Positions 15,527 to 24,626 of a stretch of 64,000 nt of DNA are shown piece by piece. Position 1 is the first letter of the stretch. Every line of letters begins with the position of its first letter. Made by a program: the position numbers and the translations under genes. The DNA is from Streptomyces hygroscopicus (GTDB lineage: Bacteria; Actinomycetota; Actinomycetes; Streptomycetales; Streptomycetaceae): the NCBI GenBank assembly GCA_002021875.1, contig CP018627.1:2542001-2606000 (forward strand), written 5' to 3'. The notes under the pieces are model-generated. The model saw only the letters and a program-made list of their open reading frames with translations. It was not told where the DNA came from and searched no databases.

Positions 15527-16419
15527 TGGATGGCGGCGCGGCACATCCCGGCCATGGACACGGCGGGGGCGGCGTGGGCGCCGGGGGCGGCGGCCCCCTG
15601 GACGTATGGCTGCCGGCCCTCGCCCTGCTGGTGTGTGCCGCCGCCTACGCGCTTGCGGTCCGCCGCGCCCGTCGCCGCAACCCCGCCCAGAGCTGGCCGC
15701 CCACGCGGTCGATGAGCTTCGCGGCCGGGCTCGTCCTCCTCGCCGTGGCGCTGCTTCCTCCGCTCGCGCCGTTCGCCCATCAGGACTTCCGCGGCCATAT
15801 GGCCCAGCATCTGCTGCTCGGGATGTACGCACCCCTCGCGCTGGTGCTCGCGGCCCCGGTCACGCTGCTGCTGCGCGCCCTGCCCCCAGGCCGCGGCCGA
15901 CGGCTGACCGCCGTGCTGCGCTCCGCCCCCGCGCGGCTGCTCGCCCACCCCGTTACCGCTCTGCTGCTGACCACCGGCGGGCTGGTGCTGCTGTACTTCA
16001 CCCCCCTCTACGACACCGTCATGGGCCAACCGGGGTGGCACTGGCCGACGCACGCCCATTTCCTGCTCTCGGGCTGGCTGTTCGCGTATGTCATCGCCGG
16101 TCCCGACCCGGCGCCGACCCGGCCCGGTGTGCCGGCCCGGCTGGTGGTCCTCGGCATCGCCATCGCGGCGCACGCCGCCATCGCGCAGTTGATGTACGGG
16201 GGCTTCTGGGTCGAGGTCCACGCCCCGATCGCCGAGGTCCAGGGCGGCGCGGAGCTCATGTACTACGGCGGCGACGTCGCCGAGCTCCTGCTGGCCGCGG
16301 CCCTCGTCGCCACCTGGCGCCCGGTACGGACCCCTCGGAGTGCGTACGGGACGCGGCTACGCTCGGTGCGGCGCCCGACCGGGCGGCTCGAGGAGGGGAT
16401 GCGTGATGGCGGACCGTGA
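15526..16419 (+). CDS. Cytochrome c oxidase assembly protein, caa3 CtaG type
   Basis: A 297-residue membrane protein of the caa3_CtaG family with about seven membrane segments. Landmarks are PLAPFAHQDFRGHMAQHLLL, LLTTGGLVLLYFTPLYD, a THAHFLLSGWLFAY segment and HAAIAQLMYGGFW near the end. The conserved histidines are consistent with copper delivery to the oxidase. The N-terminal 30 residues are Gly/His-rich (GHGHGGGGVG), perhaps metal-binding. It is coupled to the DUF2243 gene and overlaps the glutaredoxin gene by 14 bases. Confidence 0.82.
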   Translation: MDGGAAHPGHGHGGGGVGAGGGGPLDVWLPALALLVCAAAYALAVRRARRRNPAQSWPPTRSMSFAAGLVLLAVALLPPLAPFAHQDFRGHMAQHLLLGMYAPLALVLAAPVTLLLRALPPGRGRRLTAVLRSAPARLLAHPVTALLLTTGGLVLLYFTPLYDTVMGQPGWHWPTHAHFLLSGWLFAYVIAGPDPAPTRPGVPARLVVLGIAIAAHAAIAQLMYGGFWVEVHAPIAEVQGGAELMYYGGDVAELLLAAALVATWRPVRTPRSAYGTRLRSVRRPTGRLEEGMRDGGP

Positions 16420-16690
16420 GGACCAAGACGGCGTGGTGGTGTACTGGCGGCCGCTGTGCCCGTTCTGCATCCACCTGCGTACGCGGCTGCGCCTCGCCCG
16501 GCTGCGGCACACCGAGGTGAACATCTGGCGGGATCCGGAGGCGGCCGCGTTCGTCCGGTCGGTCGCGGACGGGAACGAGACCGTGCCGACCGTGACGGTG
16601 GCCGGCCGGCCCATGGTGAACCCGTCGATGGGCGAGTTGATGGAGGCGGTCAGGACCCACGCCCCGCACGTCCTGTCCAAGGACGGATGA
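16406..16690 (+). CDS. Glutaredoxin/mycoredoxin-like protein
   Basis: A 94-residue thioredoxin-fold protein with active site WRPLCPFCIHLR (C-P-F-C), the cis-Pro loop ETVPTVTV and a substrate-binding GRPMVNPS segment. It resembles actinobacterial mycoredoxins, which reduce mycothiol mixed disulfides. AGGAGGGG at 16391-16398 is its ribosome binding site. It overlaps the CtaG-like gene, which suggests that it keeps copper-binding cysteines of the oxidase or assembly factors reduced. That link is inference. Confidence 0.85.
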   Translation: MADREDQDGVVVYWRPLCPFCIHLRTRLRLARLRHTEVNIWRDPEAAAFVRSVADGNETVPTVTVAGRPMVNPSMGELMEAVRTHAPHVLSKDG

Positions 16691-16831
16691 GGGTGTCGTA
16701 CCGGGCGGGCCGGGGTACCCGCCCCGCAAGCCGTCGGCGTACCCCCGGGGGAATTCGGTGGCCAGGCACTTCCGGTCCAGACCACGGGCCGGAAGAGCCG
16801 TTCGGCTGATGCGTCGGCTCCGGCCGATGCG

Positions 16832-17533
16832 TCAGCCGTCGATGCCGCCGCTCTCGCAGATCTGCCGGGCGAGGTCGCGCAGCTTGACGTTCCGCTCCTG
16901 GGACACCCGCCGCATCAGCGCGAAGGCGTCATCCTCGGTGATCTTCAGGCGTTCGATGAGGATGCCCATCGCCTCCCCGATGGTGTGCCGGGTCTCGATC
17001 GCCCGCTGGAGCTGGTCGGCGGTGCGGGCGCTGGAGAAGGCGACCGCGGCGTGCGAGGCGAGCAGCCAGCCGGCCGTCTCGCTGGCCTTGGTGAAGGCGG
17101 CGGGGCGCGCCGAGTAGAGGTTCAGGGCGCCGAGGTCCTCCTGCTCGGTGTAGAGCAGGAATCCCATCATGCTGCCGATGCCGAGGTCGCGGGCCTGGCT
17201 GACGAAGGCCGGCCAGCACTCCTCGGGCTGGGTGAAGTCCTTGATCCGGAACACCCGCTCACCGCCCAGCCGCCGGGCGGCGTCGAAGCAGGGCCCCTCG
17301 CTGAGCCGCTCCTGCAACCGGTCGGAGCGGACCACCAGGCCGTCGGTGGGGGCGAGGGACTCCACCCGCTTGCCGTGGAGCATCAGGATGCCGGCCGCGT
17401 CGCAGCCGTCCACGATGTCCACCGCGCACTCGGAGATCCGCTCGAGAGTGGCCTCCACGGATGCCTGCGCCAGCAGGTCCCGCGCCAGGGTGGCCATGCG
17501 CTCGGCGAAGGCTTCCCAGTCCATGACCACCAT
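16832..17533 (-). CDS. GAF-ANTAR domain protein
   Basis: A 233-residue protein with an N-terminal GAF domain (ISECAVDIVDGCDAAGILML to about residue 165) and a C-terminal ANTAR RNA-binding domain (AIETRHTIGEAMGILIERLK, then DAFALMRRVSQERNVKLRDL). ANTAR proteins bind paired hairpins in nascent mRNA and prevent termination, and the GAF domain would sense a ligand or redox signal. Start 17533 or 17524: both are ATG with only weak GGATGG upstream. No target hairpin pair was identified nearby. Confidence 0.85.
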   Translation of the reverse strand: MVVMDWEAFAERMATLARDLLAQASVEATLERISECAVDIVDGCDAAGILMLHGKRVESLAPTDGLVVRSDRLQERLSEGPCFDAARRLGGERVFRIKDFTQPEECWPAFVSQARDLGIGSMMGFLLYTEQEDLGALNLYSARPAAFTKASETAGWLLASHAAVAFSSARTADQLQRAIETRHTIGEAMGILIERLKITEDDAFALMRRVSQERNVKLRDLARQICESGGIDG

Positions 17534-17547
17534 CCGATCACATCGAG

Positions 17548-18081
17548 CTACTCGCCGCCTCTGAGCGCTTCCCGGTACTGCTTGGCCCGGTCCGCGTACA
17601 CCTGGGCGTTCAGCTTGATGCCTTCCCGTTCCTCGTCGGTGAGGGGGCGCTTCACCTTCGCCGGTACCCCGGCCACCAGTGAGCCGGGCGGTATCTCCAT
17701 CCCCTGCGGCACCAGGGCCTGGGCGGCGACCAGCGATCCGGCACCGACCCGGGCGCCGTTGAGGACCGTGGCCCCCATGCCGATCAGCACATCGTCCTCG
17801 ACCGTGCAGCCGTGCACGACCGCGTTGTGCCCGACGGAGACCCGCTCGCCGATCGAGACCGGGAATCCGGGGTCGACGTGCACGGTGCAATTGTCCTGGA
17901 TGTTGCTGTCCGCGCCGAGGACGATGGGGCCGCCGTCGCCTCGTAGCACCGCCTGGTACCAGATGCTCGATCCGGCGGCCAGCACGACCTCGCCGATCAC
18001 CACCGACGTGGGGGCCACGAACGCCTCGGGGGCGATCTGTGGCTCCTTGCCGCCGATTCCGAAGATCAAGGCGTCGTGCAC
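17548..18081 (-). CDS. Gamma-carbonic anhydrase-family protein
   Basis: A 177-residue left-handed beta-helix protein with hexapeptide repeats. It keeps the three metal-binding histidines (TVHVDP, and VGHNAVVHGC), the RGDGG motif and the IQDN glutamine, so it may be an active CamH-type carbonic anhydrase; the family also includes acyl-CoA-linked members. I prefer GTG at 18081 because AGGTGGGAG lies six bases upstream; a GTG at 18093 is in the same frame. It ends 15 bases before the GAF-ANTAR start and is probably transcribed with it. Confidence 0.82.
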   Translation of the reverse strand: MHDALIFGIGGKEPQIAPEAFVAPTSVVIGEVVLAAGSSIWYQAVLRGDGGPIVLGADSNIQDNCTVHVDPGFPVSIGERVSVGHNAVVHGCTVEDDVLIGMGATVLNGARVGAGSLVAAQALVPQGMEIPPGSLVAGVPAKVKRPLTDEEREGIKLNAQVYADRAKQYREALRGGE

Positions 18082-18156
18082 CGTTGCTCCCACCTGGTCG
18101 TCCCCTTCACGTTCCTCGCCCTGGCCGGTCCCGTCGCTTCGACCGGCGGGGCCGTC

Positions 18157-18825
18157 CTAGTCGCCGGCCGGGACCGGCTGCGGCTCGGCCGTCTCGGAGT
18201 CGGCCGCCGTGGCCGCGGCGGGCTTGGCCTTCTTGGAGCGCCACTTCATGACGAGCATCGAGCCGAGGCCGAAGAGCAGGGCCAGCACGAGGCCGAGCCA
18301 GGAGAAGCGCTTGAGCCAGTCCTCGGCGACCTTGCCCAGGGAGTAGATGACCGCGGTGGTGCCACCGGCCCAGACGATGCCGCCGAGCACATTGGCGATG
18401 AGGAACTTCCAGTACGGCATCTGCAGCACACCCGCGAGCGGACCCGCGAAGATACGCAGCAGCGCGATGAAACGGCCGACGAAGACCGCCCACATGCCCC
18501 ACTTCTGGAAGGAGCGCTCGGCGGTCGCCACATGTTCGGCGCTGAAATGCTTGGGGAATTTACGGCCCAGCCAGGTGAGGAGTGGCTGTCCGCCCTTACG
18601 GCCGATGAGATAGCCGATGGAGTCGCCGATCACCGCGCCCGCGATGGCGCTGCCCCCGAGGATGTAGGGGTTGATGTGGTCCTGCGAGGCCGCCAGCAGC
18701 GTCGCGCTGACGAGGACGATCTCACCGGGAAGCGGGATTCCCAGGCTCTCCAGGCCGATGACGAGACCCACCAGCAGATACACGCTGACCGCGGGTACGG
18801 TCTCGAGCCATTCCTCGATATGCAA
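18157..18825 (-). CDS. DedA-family membrane protein
   Basis: A 222-residue protein of the DedA/SNARE-associated family. It shows GLVIGLESLGIPLPGEIVLV near the N-terminus (E-x-x-x-x-P-x-P-G-E motif), GDSIGYLIGRKGG, and the FVGRFIALLRIFAGPLAG motif with conserved arginines. About five hydrophobic segments and a Lys/Ala-rich C-terminal tail are present. DedA proteins are lipid carriers, including undecaprenyl-phosphate flippases. uppP is also in this window at 27480, although not adjacent. Confidence 0.87.
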   Translation of the reverse strand: MHIEEWLETVPAVSVYLLVGLVIGLESLGIPLPGEIVLVSATLLAASQDHINPYILGGSAIAGAVIGDSIGYLIGRKGGQPLLTWLGRKFPKHFSAEHVATAERSFQKWGMWAVFVGRFIALLRIFAGPLAGVLQMPYWKFLIANVLGGIVWAGGTTAVIYSLGKVAEDWLKRFSWLGLVLALLFGLGSMLVMKWRSKKAKPAAATAADSETAEPQPVPAGD

Positions 18826-18964
18826 CGCCGGTTCCTCCCCATGTGGCGATCGCTTCCCGGCGTACGCCGGACGGGAGCGCGGCGCACCCCGGGAAGACTA
18901 CTCAATCGGCGCGCGGTCGCCATCATCCCCAGGTCGTGCTCCCGCTCGCGTCGGCTCCGGCGAA

Positions 18965-19012
18965 GGGATGACCGCTCAGGACTGGGGAGGGATGACCGCT
19001 CAGGACTGGGGA
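18965..19012. repeat. Perfect 24-bp tandem duplication over a gene end
   Basis: The 24 bases beginning GGGATGACCGCTCAGGACTG at 18965-18988 are repeated exactly at 18989-19012. The second copy includes the stop codon and last codons of the thioesterase gene (minus strand, stop at 19000-19002). This looks like a recent slippage duplication of the 3' end. Confidence 0.75.
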
Positions 19013-19452
19013 CGCAGGGTCCATACGATGGACATCTCGCCCGTGACCGCGCCGTCCTCCCGGGTGATCGCGATGTTCACCGGGAATTCGGGGCGCTCCC
19101 CCGCGTCCAGCTCGGCGACCACCTCGGCGACGGTCCGGCCGAGGGTGGCGGTCGCGGTGACGGGCCCCTTGGCGAGCTTCTTGTAGCCGATCTCGGCGCG
19201 CACGGCCAGCGGTACGGCACGGCCGAGCTGATCGCCGAACGCCGCCAGCACGACCGCGCCGCTCGCGGACTCGGCCAGGGTGAACATGGCGCCCGCGTGG
19301 GGGCCGCCGACGTGGTTGTGGAAGTCGGACTGGTCGGGCAGGCGCAGCACCGCGCGCTCGGGCGACGCCTCGATGAACTCCAGGTTCAGGGTGCGCACCA
19401 TGGGCACGGTGGCGGCCAGCATCTCACCGACGGAGGGCAGGGTTTCTGACAT
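19000..19452 (-). CDS. Hotdog-fold thioesterase (DUF4442-like)
   Basis: A 150-residue protein with a hotdog fold. RLPDQSDFHNHVGGPHAGAM is the conserved loop with HN-H-x-G-x-x-H-x-G, followed by the long helix TLAESASGAVVLAAF and strands ending with SIVWTLRPQ. The family hydrolyses acyl-CoA thioesters or binds acyl groups. The start at 19452 (MSETLPSVGEM) is chosen because homology begins there; a longer frame to 19479 exists. The last codons lie inside a tandem duplication. Confidence 0.78.
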   Translation of the reverse strand: MSETLPSVGEMLAATVPMVRTLNLEFIEASPERAVLRLPDQSDFHNHVGGPHAGAMFTLAESASGAVVLAAFGDQLGRAVPLAVRAEIGYKKLAKGPVTATATLGRTVAEVVAELDAGERPEFPVNIAITREDGAVTGEMSIVWTLRPQS

Positions 19453-19547
19453 GCCCCGGAAGTTACCATCCAGTAGCAAGCTGGGGAAGGGGCGGTCTGC
19501 GGGGCAGGCGTAGCAGCCGTCATCGACCCCCTCTATCGTTACTCGCC

Positions 19548-20711
19548 ATGTGGCCAGGACAGCAGCCGCCCGGGGGCGAGCAGAACAACCCGCAAGGTCA
19601 GAACCCCTACCAGCAGCCGGGGTACCAGCAGCCGGGATACGACCAGTCCAACCCGTATCAGCAGCCGGGGTACCAGCAGCCGAATCCCTATCAGCAGCCT
19701 CCCCAGCAGCCGCCGGGACAGCCCGGCCAGCCGGGGCAGCCGCAGCAGCCGGGGTACGGCCGGCAACCCGGCTACGGCCAGCCGCAGCAGCCCGATTACG
19801 GCCCGCCGCAGGGTCCGCCGCAGCCGACCGGCCAGCAGTGGGGCGCTCCGTCCGGCCCGCCCGGCGCGCCGCAGCCGCCGCGCGACAACAAGAAGCGGAC
19901 GACGACCATCGCCATCGTCGCGGCGATCGCGGTCGTCGCGGCCGCCGCCATCACCGGTGTGCTGGTCCTGGGCAAGGACGACAGCGACGGCGGTGACGAG
20001 TCCAAGGGGAAGGACAAGACGCCCACCGCCCCCTCGTCCGCTCCGGCCTCCGACAAGCCGACCGATGACCCGGCCGGCGGCGGTGCGGACAACCCGCGCG
20101 CCGGCGGTGACGCCACCGACGTCAAGGCGGTCATACCCGGCTGGAAGCCGGTCGTCAGCCCCAAGCGGCACAACGCCTTCGACGTCCCCCCGGAGTGGAC
20201 GGTCGAATCGCCGGGGCTGAGCACCGGTTTCGAGGACGACAAGGGCAAGCCGCTTGTTGTCATGTCCGCTCCGGCCAGGTACAAGAAGGACTACTGCTCG
20301 GTCAAGGACAAGGACGGCTACGTCAACAAGAGTCACGCCGCCGGAGCGGGCTCGAAGGGTGCGCAGGGCGCCAAGAACAAGGCGTCGGCCGCCGAGGTCG
20401 AGGCCGAGAACTGGGTCTTCGCCGCCTTCGACCAGGACCAGACCGGGACCCGCAAGGTCACCGAAGCCAAGAAGTTCACCAGCGCCCACGGTCTCAAGGG
20501 CTACACCGCGTCGGCCACCGTCACCGGGGTGAAGAAGACCGACAAGTGCTCCACCGACGGCAAGTCCGTGACGGTGACCTACACGGACATCAACGGTGAC
20601 TTCGCGACGTGGGTCCTGTACTCCGTCAAGGGCACCAAGGAAGAGGTCCCGGACGCCACGATCAAGAAGATCATGAGTTCGCTGCGGCCGGTGAAGTCGG
20701 AGGTCTCCTGA
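19548..20711 (+). CDS. Pro/Gln/Tyr-rich single-pass membrane protein
   Basis: A 387-residue protein. Residues 1-110 are a low-complexity repeat of NPYQQPGYQQP-like units. One membrane helix follows a basic KKR stop signal (TIAIVAAIAVVAAAAITGVL at about 118-138), then an Asp/Ser/Pro linker to about 185, then a compact extracellular domain with two Cys (KDYCSV and TDKCST) likely joined by a disulfide. It would sit with the disordered region in the cytoplasm. Homologues in Streptomyces are uncharacterised. It is probably monocistronic. Confidence 0.8.
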   Translation: MWPGQQPPGGEQNNPQGQNPYQQPGYQQPGYDQSNPYQQPGYQQPNPYQQPPQQPPGQPGQPGQPQQPGYGRQPGYGQPQQPDYGPPQGPPQPTGQQWGAPSGPPGAPQPPRDNKKRTTTIAIVAAIAVVAAAAITGVLVLGKDDSDGGDESKGKDKTPTAPSSAPASDKPTDDPAGGGADNPRAGGDATDVKAVIPGWKPVVSPKRHNAFDVPPEWTVESPGLSTGFEDDKGKPLVVMSAPARYKKDYCSVKDKDGYVNKSHAAGAGSKGAQGAKNKASAAEVEAENWVFAAFDQDQTGTRKVTEAKKFTSAHGLKGYTASATVTGVKKTDKCSTDGKSVTVTYTDINGDFATWVLYSVKGTKEEVPDATIKKIMSSLRPVKSEVS

Positions 20712-20798
20712 GCACCGAATGACCACCGCCTGACCGCCCGCTGACGACGGCCGGAATTTGGTTGGACGCCGGGACCCGCCCCCAGGGATAGTCCCGAT

Positions 20799-22100
20799 GT
20801 GACGACTCCTCCGGCCCCGCGCCTCCGACCGCGCCGCCCCGCGTGGGCCGGCCGCAACTACACACTGCTGACCACGGCCGCCGTGGTGACGGGCCTCGGG
20901 AACGCCGGAGCCCTCATCGCGGCGGCGTTCGCGGTGCTGGAGGCCGGCGGGGACGGCGGCGACGTCGGGCTCGTGGCGGCGGCCCGCACGCTTCCCCTGG
21001 TCGTCTTCCTGCTGATCGGCGGCGCGCTGGCGGACCGGCTGCCCCGCCACCGGGTGATGGTCGCCGCCAACAGCCTCAACTGCGCCTCACAGGCGGTCTT
21101 CGCCGTGCTCGTCCTGTCCGGCGAGGCGCGGCTGTGGCAGATGGCCGTGCTCTCCGCGCTCGGCGGCACCGGGCAGGCGTTCTTCTCCCCCGCCGCCGAG
21201 GGCATGCTGCTCTCCAGCGTCACCGGCGAACAGGCCGCCCGCGCCTTCGCGCTGTTCCGGATGGGCATGAACGGCGCGCAGATCGGCGGGGCGGCGGTCG
21301 GCGGCGCGCTGATCGCGGTGGTCGGCCCCGGCTGGATGCTGGCCGTCGACGCCGCCGCGTTCGCGATCGCGGGTGCCCTGCGCGCCCTGCTCGACGTCAG
21401 CGCCGTGGCCCGGCGGAAACCCGGGGGCGGCATGTTGCGGGATCTGCGCGAAGGCTGGCACGAAGTCATCTCCCGGCCCTGGCTGTGGTCGATCGTCGTG
21501 CAGTTCTCCGTCGTCAACGCGGTGGTGGGAGCGGCCGAGTCGGTGTTCGGCCCGCTGGTCGCCGAGGACCATCTGGGCGGCGCGCGCCCCTGGGGGTTCG
21601 CGCTCGCGGCGTTCGGTGCGGGCACGGTCCTCGGCGGTCTGCTGATGATGCGCTGGCGGCCACGGCGGCTGCTGCTCGCGGGCTCCTTGAGCATCCTGCC
21701 GCTCGCCCTGCCGGCTGCCGCGCTGGCGGTCCCGGTGGCGATTCCGGCGCTGGTGGCGGTGATGTTCCTGGTCGGGGTCTCGGTCGAGGTGTTCGGGGTG
21801 TCCTGGATGACCGCGCTGCACCAGGAGATCCCCGAGGACAAGCTGTCGCGGGTCTCGGCGTACGACTGGTTCGGCTCCGTCGCCATGGTGCCGGTCGCCA
21901 CGGCACTCGCGGGCCCGGCCGAAGAGGCTTTCGGCCGGTCGGCCTCGCTGTGGGGCTGTTCGGCGCTGATCCTGGCGCTGACGCTGGCGGTGCTGACGGT
22001 CCCGGACGTACGGCGGCTGCGCCGGCACGAGACCACGCCCGTCATCGAGGGCGGACCGGCCGCCGCGGACGCCGCCACGGAGCCGGTCAGCCCACGCTGA
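20799..22100 (+). CDS. Major facilitator superfamily transporter
   Basis: A 433-residue protein with about twelve membrane segments, MFS_3-like (MdtH/enterobactin-exporter type). Landmarks are LLIGGALADRLPRHRVMVAA between segments 2 and 3 and FGVSWMTALHQEIPEDKLSR in the C-terminal half. The GTG at 20799 has AGGGAT upstream. The substrate is unknown, and this subfamily often exports drugs or siderophores. Its end overlaps the converging spermidine-synthase-like gene by 14 bases. Confidence 0.8.
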   Translation: MTTPPAPRLRPRRPAWAGRNYTLLTTAAVVTGLGNAGALIAAAFAVLEAGGDGGDVGLVAAARTLPLVVFLLIGGALADRLPRHRVMVAANSLNCASQAVFAVLVLSGEARLWQMAVLSALGGTGQAFFSPAAEGMLLSSVTGEQAARAFALFRMGMNGAQIGGAAVGGALIAVVGPGWMLAVDAAAFAIAGALRALLDVSAVARRKPGGGMLRDLREGWHEVISRPWLWSIVVQFSVVNAVVGAAESVFGPLVAEDHLGGARPWGFALAAFGAGTVLGGLLMMRWRPRRLLLAGSLSILPLALPAAALAVPVAIPALVAVMFLVGVSVEVFGVSWMTALHQEIPEDKLSRVSAYDWFGSVAMVPVATALAGPAEEAFGRSASLWGCSALILALTLAVLTVPDVRRLRRHETTPVIEGGPAAADAATEPVSPR

Positions 22101-22932
22101 ACGCCCCGTCCGGCGGCTCGGGCGACGGCGTGGCATCCACGTCCCGTACCGGCGCCGCGCCGCCCATGAAGCGCTCCAGCGCCGCCCCGTACTCGACCCT
22201 GGCCGGGAAGGCGTCGGCCGCCGTGCGGCGGGCCAGCACGGCGACCGGCGGTTCGGCCTGGGAGGCCACCAGCACGGCGTTGCCGAACCGGCGGCCACGC
22301 AGCACGGACGGCTCCGCGATCAGGGCGAGATGCGCGAACGCCGTGCGGTAGGTGGCCAGTTGGGAGCGGAGGAAGGCGAACGGCGCCCCGTCGGCCAGAT
22401 TCGCGACGTACCACCCGCCCGGCCGCAGCGCCCGGGCCGCGGCTCGGGCGTACTCGACGGAGGTCAGATGCGCGGGCACCCGCGAACCGCCGAAGACATC
22501 GGCCACGATGACATCGGCGGACCCCTCGGGCGCGGTCTCCAGCGCCGTCCGGGCGTCCCGCGGCCGCACCGTGATGCCCGCCCCGGGCCGCAGCGGAAGA
22601 TGCTCGGCGACCAGTTCCAGCAGCCCCCGGTCGGCCTCGATCACCACCTGGTGCGAGCCGGGGCGGGTGGCGGCCAGATAGCGGGGCAGCATCAGCGCCC
22701 CGCCGCCCAGGTGCAGAACGTCCAGCGGGGCGCCGGGATCGGCGGCGGCGTCCAGGACATGGGCGATCCGCCGCGCGTACTCGAATTCGAGATGGACCGG
22801 ATCGTCCAGGTCGACATACGACTGCGGGGCGCCGTCCACCGTGAGCAGCCAGGCGTGCGGGCGGTCCAGGTCCGGCATCAGCCTGGCGGTGCCGCCGTCC
22901 ACGGCGCGGCTTACGGGTATCGGCTCGTTCAC
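22087..22932 (-). CDS. Spermidine-synthase-like methyltransferase-fold protein
   Basis: A 281-residue protein with a class I Rossmann fold of the spermidine synthase type. VLHLGGGALMLPRYLAATRP is the nucleotide motif (GGG-x-x-x-x-P/R), VVIEADRGLLELVAEHL the acidic strand and DVIVADVFGGSRVPAHLTS the D-x-F motif. In actinobacteria these stand-alone proteins are annotated as fused or putative spermidine synthase, but the polyamine-binding N-terminal domain is short, so the real substrate is uncertain. Its start at 22932 is about 59 bases before the tuf3 terminator hairpin. Confidence 0.75.
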   Translation of the reverse strand: MNEPIPVSRAVDGGTARLMPDLDRPHAWLLTVDGAPQSYVDLDDPVHLEFEYARRIAHVLDAAADPGAPLDVLHLGGGALMLPRYLAATRPGSHQVVIEADRGLLELVAEHLPLRPGAGITVRPRDARTALETAPEGSADVIVADVFGGSRVPAHLTSVEYARAAARALRPGGWYVANLADGAPFAFLRSQLATYRTAFAHLALIAEPSVLRGRRFGNAVLVASQAEPPVAVLARRTAADAFPARVEYGAALERFMGGAAPVRDVDATPSPEPPDGAFSVG

Positions 22933-22990
22933 CGTCTCATTGTGCCGTCACGGGGCTCGCGCCTCGTGCCGCCAGGGGGCATTACGGCCT

Positions 22991-23026
22991 CGCTCGCCCG
23001 CCTCCTGCCGGGGAGGCGGGCGAGCG
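22991..23026. terminator. Strong terminator hairpin after tuf3
   Basis: Arms CGCTCGCCCGCCTCC (22991-23005) and GGAGGCGGGCGAGCG (23012-23026) pair perfectly over 15 bases with a six-base loop. It begins 13 bases after the tuf3 stop on the minus strand, as expected for the terminator of that gene. Confidence 0.85.
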
Positions 23027-23038
23027 GGACCGGTCTCG

Positions 23039-24220
23039 TTACGGCTGGTCGAGCACGGTGGTCACGGTGCCCGCGCCCACCGTGCGGCCGCCCTCGCGGA
23101 TCGCGAAGCCGAGGCCCGGCTCCAGCGGTACGGCGCGGCCGAGCTCGACCGTCATGGTGACGGTGTCCCCGGGGCGCGCCACCGCGACGGGCCCGAGGTC
23201 CACGGCGCCGACCACATCGGCCGTGCGGAGGTAGAACTGCGGGCGGTAGCCGGTGGACACCGGTGTCCGCCGGCCGCCCTCGGCCGCCGACAGGACGTAC
23301 ACCCGCGCGGTGAAGTGCCGCCTCGGCACGAGGCTGCCGGGCGCGGCCACCACATCGCCGCGGCGCACCGTGTCCCGCGCCACCCCGCGCAGCAGCAGCG
23401 CGACATTGTCGCCCGCCTCGGCCGCCACCATGGACTTGCCGAAGGTCTCCACGCCGGTGACCACCGTGGCCACCTCGCTGCCGGGCACCTCGACACGGTC
23501 GCCGACCCGTACCGTGCCGCGCTCGATGGCGCCGGTGACGACCGTGCCGCGGCCGGTGATGGTCAGCACGTTCTCCACCGGTAGCAGGAACGGGGCCTGG
23601 GTGTGGCGCACGGGCGTCGGCACATAGATGTCCACGGCGTCCAGCAGCGCCTCGATCGCCCCGGTCCACCGCAGGTCGCCGTCCAGCGCCCGCAGCCCGG
23701 AGACCCGTACGACGGGCGTGGTGTCGCCGGGATAGCCGTGCGCGGAGAGCAGTTCGCGCACCTCGAGCTCGACGAGGTCGGTGAGCTCGGGGTCGCCCGC
23801 GTCGGCCTTGTTGAGGGCCACCACGATGTGGTCGACGCCGACCTGACGGGCCAGCAGCACATGCTCGGCGGTCTGCGGCATCACGCCGTCGAGCGCGGAG
23901 ACGACGAGGATCGCCCCGTCGATCTGGGCGGCGCCGGTCACCATGTTCTTGATGAAGTCGGCGTGGCCGGGCATGTCGACATGCGCGTAATGGCGGGTGT
24001 CGGTCTCGTACTCGACATGCGCGATGTTGATGGTGATACCGCGCGCGGCCTCCTCCGGCGCCCGGTCGATGCGGTCCGCCGGTACGTAGGTGCCGCCGGT
24101 GCCGCGCTCGCTCAGCACCTTGGTGATGGCGGCGGTCAGCGTGGTCTTGCCGTGGTCGACATGGCCCATGGTGCCGATGTTCAGATGCGGCTTGGTGCGC
24201 ACATAGGTCTGCTTGGACAT
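23039..24220 (-). CDS. tuf3: Elongation factor Tu, divergent third-copy type
   Basis: A complete 393-residue EF-Tu. It has the GTPase elements GHVDHGKTT, the switch I region [20 protein letters not shown] (DCPGH in housekeeping EF-Tu) and NKAD (usually NKCD), followed by domains 2 and 3 ending TVTTVLDQP. Many substitutions relative to standard actinobacterial EF-Tu, and the isolated location away from ribosomal-protein genes, match tuf3. Tuf3 is known in Streptomyces as an extra copy linked to stress and the stringent response, and in S. ramocissimus its product resists EF-Tu inhibitors. It ends at a strong hairpin. Confidence 0.85.
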   Translation of the reverse strand: MSKQTYVRTKPHLNIGTMGHVDHGKTTLTAAITKVLSERGTGGTYVPADRIDRAPEEAARGITINIAHVEYETDTRHYAHVDMPGHADFIKNMVTGAAQIDGAILVVSALDGVMPQTAEHVLLARQVGVDHIVVALNKADAGDPELTDLVELEVRELLSAHGYPGDTTPVVRVSGLRALDGDLRWTGAIEALLDAVDIYVPTPVRHTQAPFLLPVENVLTITGRGTVVTGAIERGTVRVGDRVEVPGSEVATVVTGVETFGKSMVAAEAGDNVALLLRGVARDTVRRGDVVAAPGSLVPRRHFTARVYVLSAAEGGRRTPVSTGYRPQFYLRTADVVGAVDLGPVAVARPGDTVTMTVELGRAVPLEPGLGFAIREGGRTVGAGTVTTVLDQP

Positions 24221-24317
24221 GCGACGGTCTCTCCTCGTCAGCGGGGGTGGGAAGCGCGGACCCCAGAACCTCGCCGACCCTCCCCCTGGGGGATCCGTCG
24301 GAGTTGTCCGAGGAGGG

Positions 24318-24470
24318 TCAGCTTCGGGCGCCGTGGAGGCAGACGGCGGGAACGGCGGCGGGCGGGTCCGTGGTGAGGGCGGCGACCGCGGCCGGAGCGG
24401 GAGAGGGGACGGCAGCCTTCGGCGCGTCCGCTACCGCGGACGTCGGCGTGAGGAAGGCGAGCCGGAACAT
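24318..24470 (-). CDS. Possible 50-residue peptide upstream of tuf3
   Basis: A minus-strand frame beginning [20 protein letters not shown] that ends 97 bases before the tuf3 start. Its codons have very high third-position GC, as in real Streptomyces genes. The product is Ala/Pro-rich with a weakly signal-like start and a single Cys near the end. There is no strong ribosome binding site (GAAG). It could be a leader peptide of tuf3 or chance. I do not recognise it. Confidence 0.4.
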   Translation of the reverse strand: MFRLAFLTPTSAVADAPKAAVPSPAPAAVAALTTDPPAAVPAVCLHGARS

Positions 24471-24626
24471 GCTGTGATCTTCGCGCACTGTACGGTCCGC
24501 GTCGAATGGTTTTCGGTGCGTGCGGGGCCGGTGGGACCGGTGGTCCGGGAGCGAACGCCCGGTGGCACAGGGGTGGTTGGCCAGGCGTCCGGCCTGCTCG
24601 TTTCCGGTGTCCGGCCCGGGCCCGGA

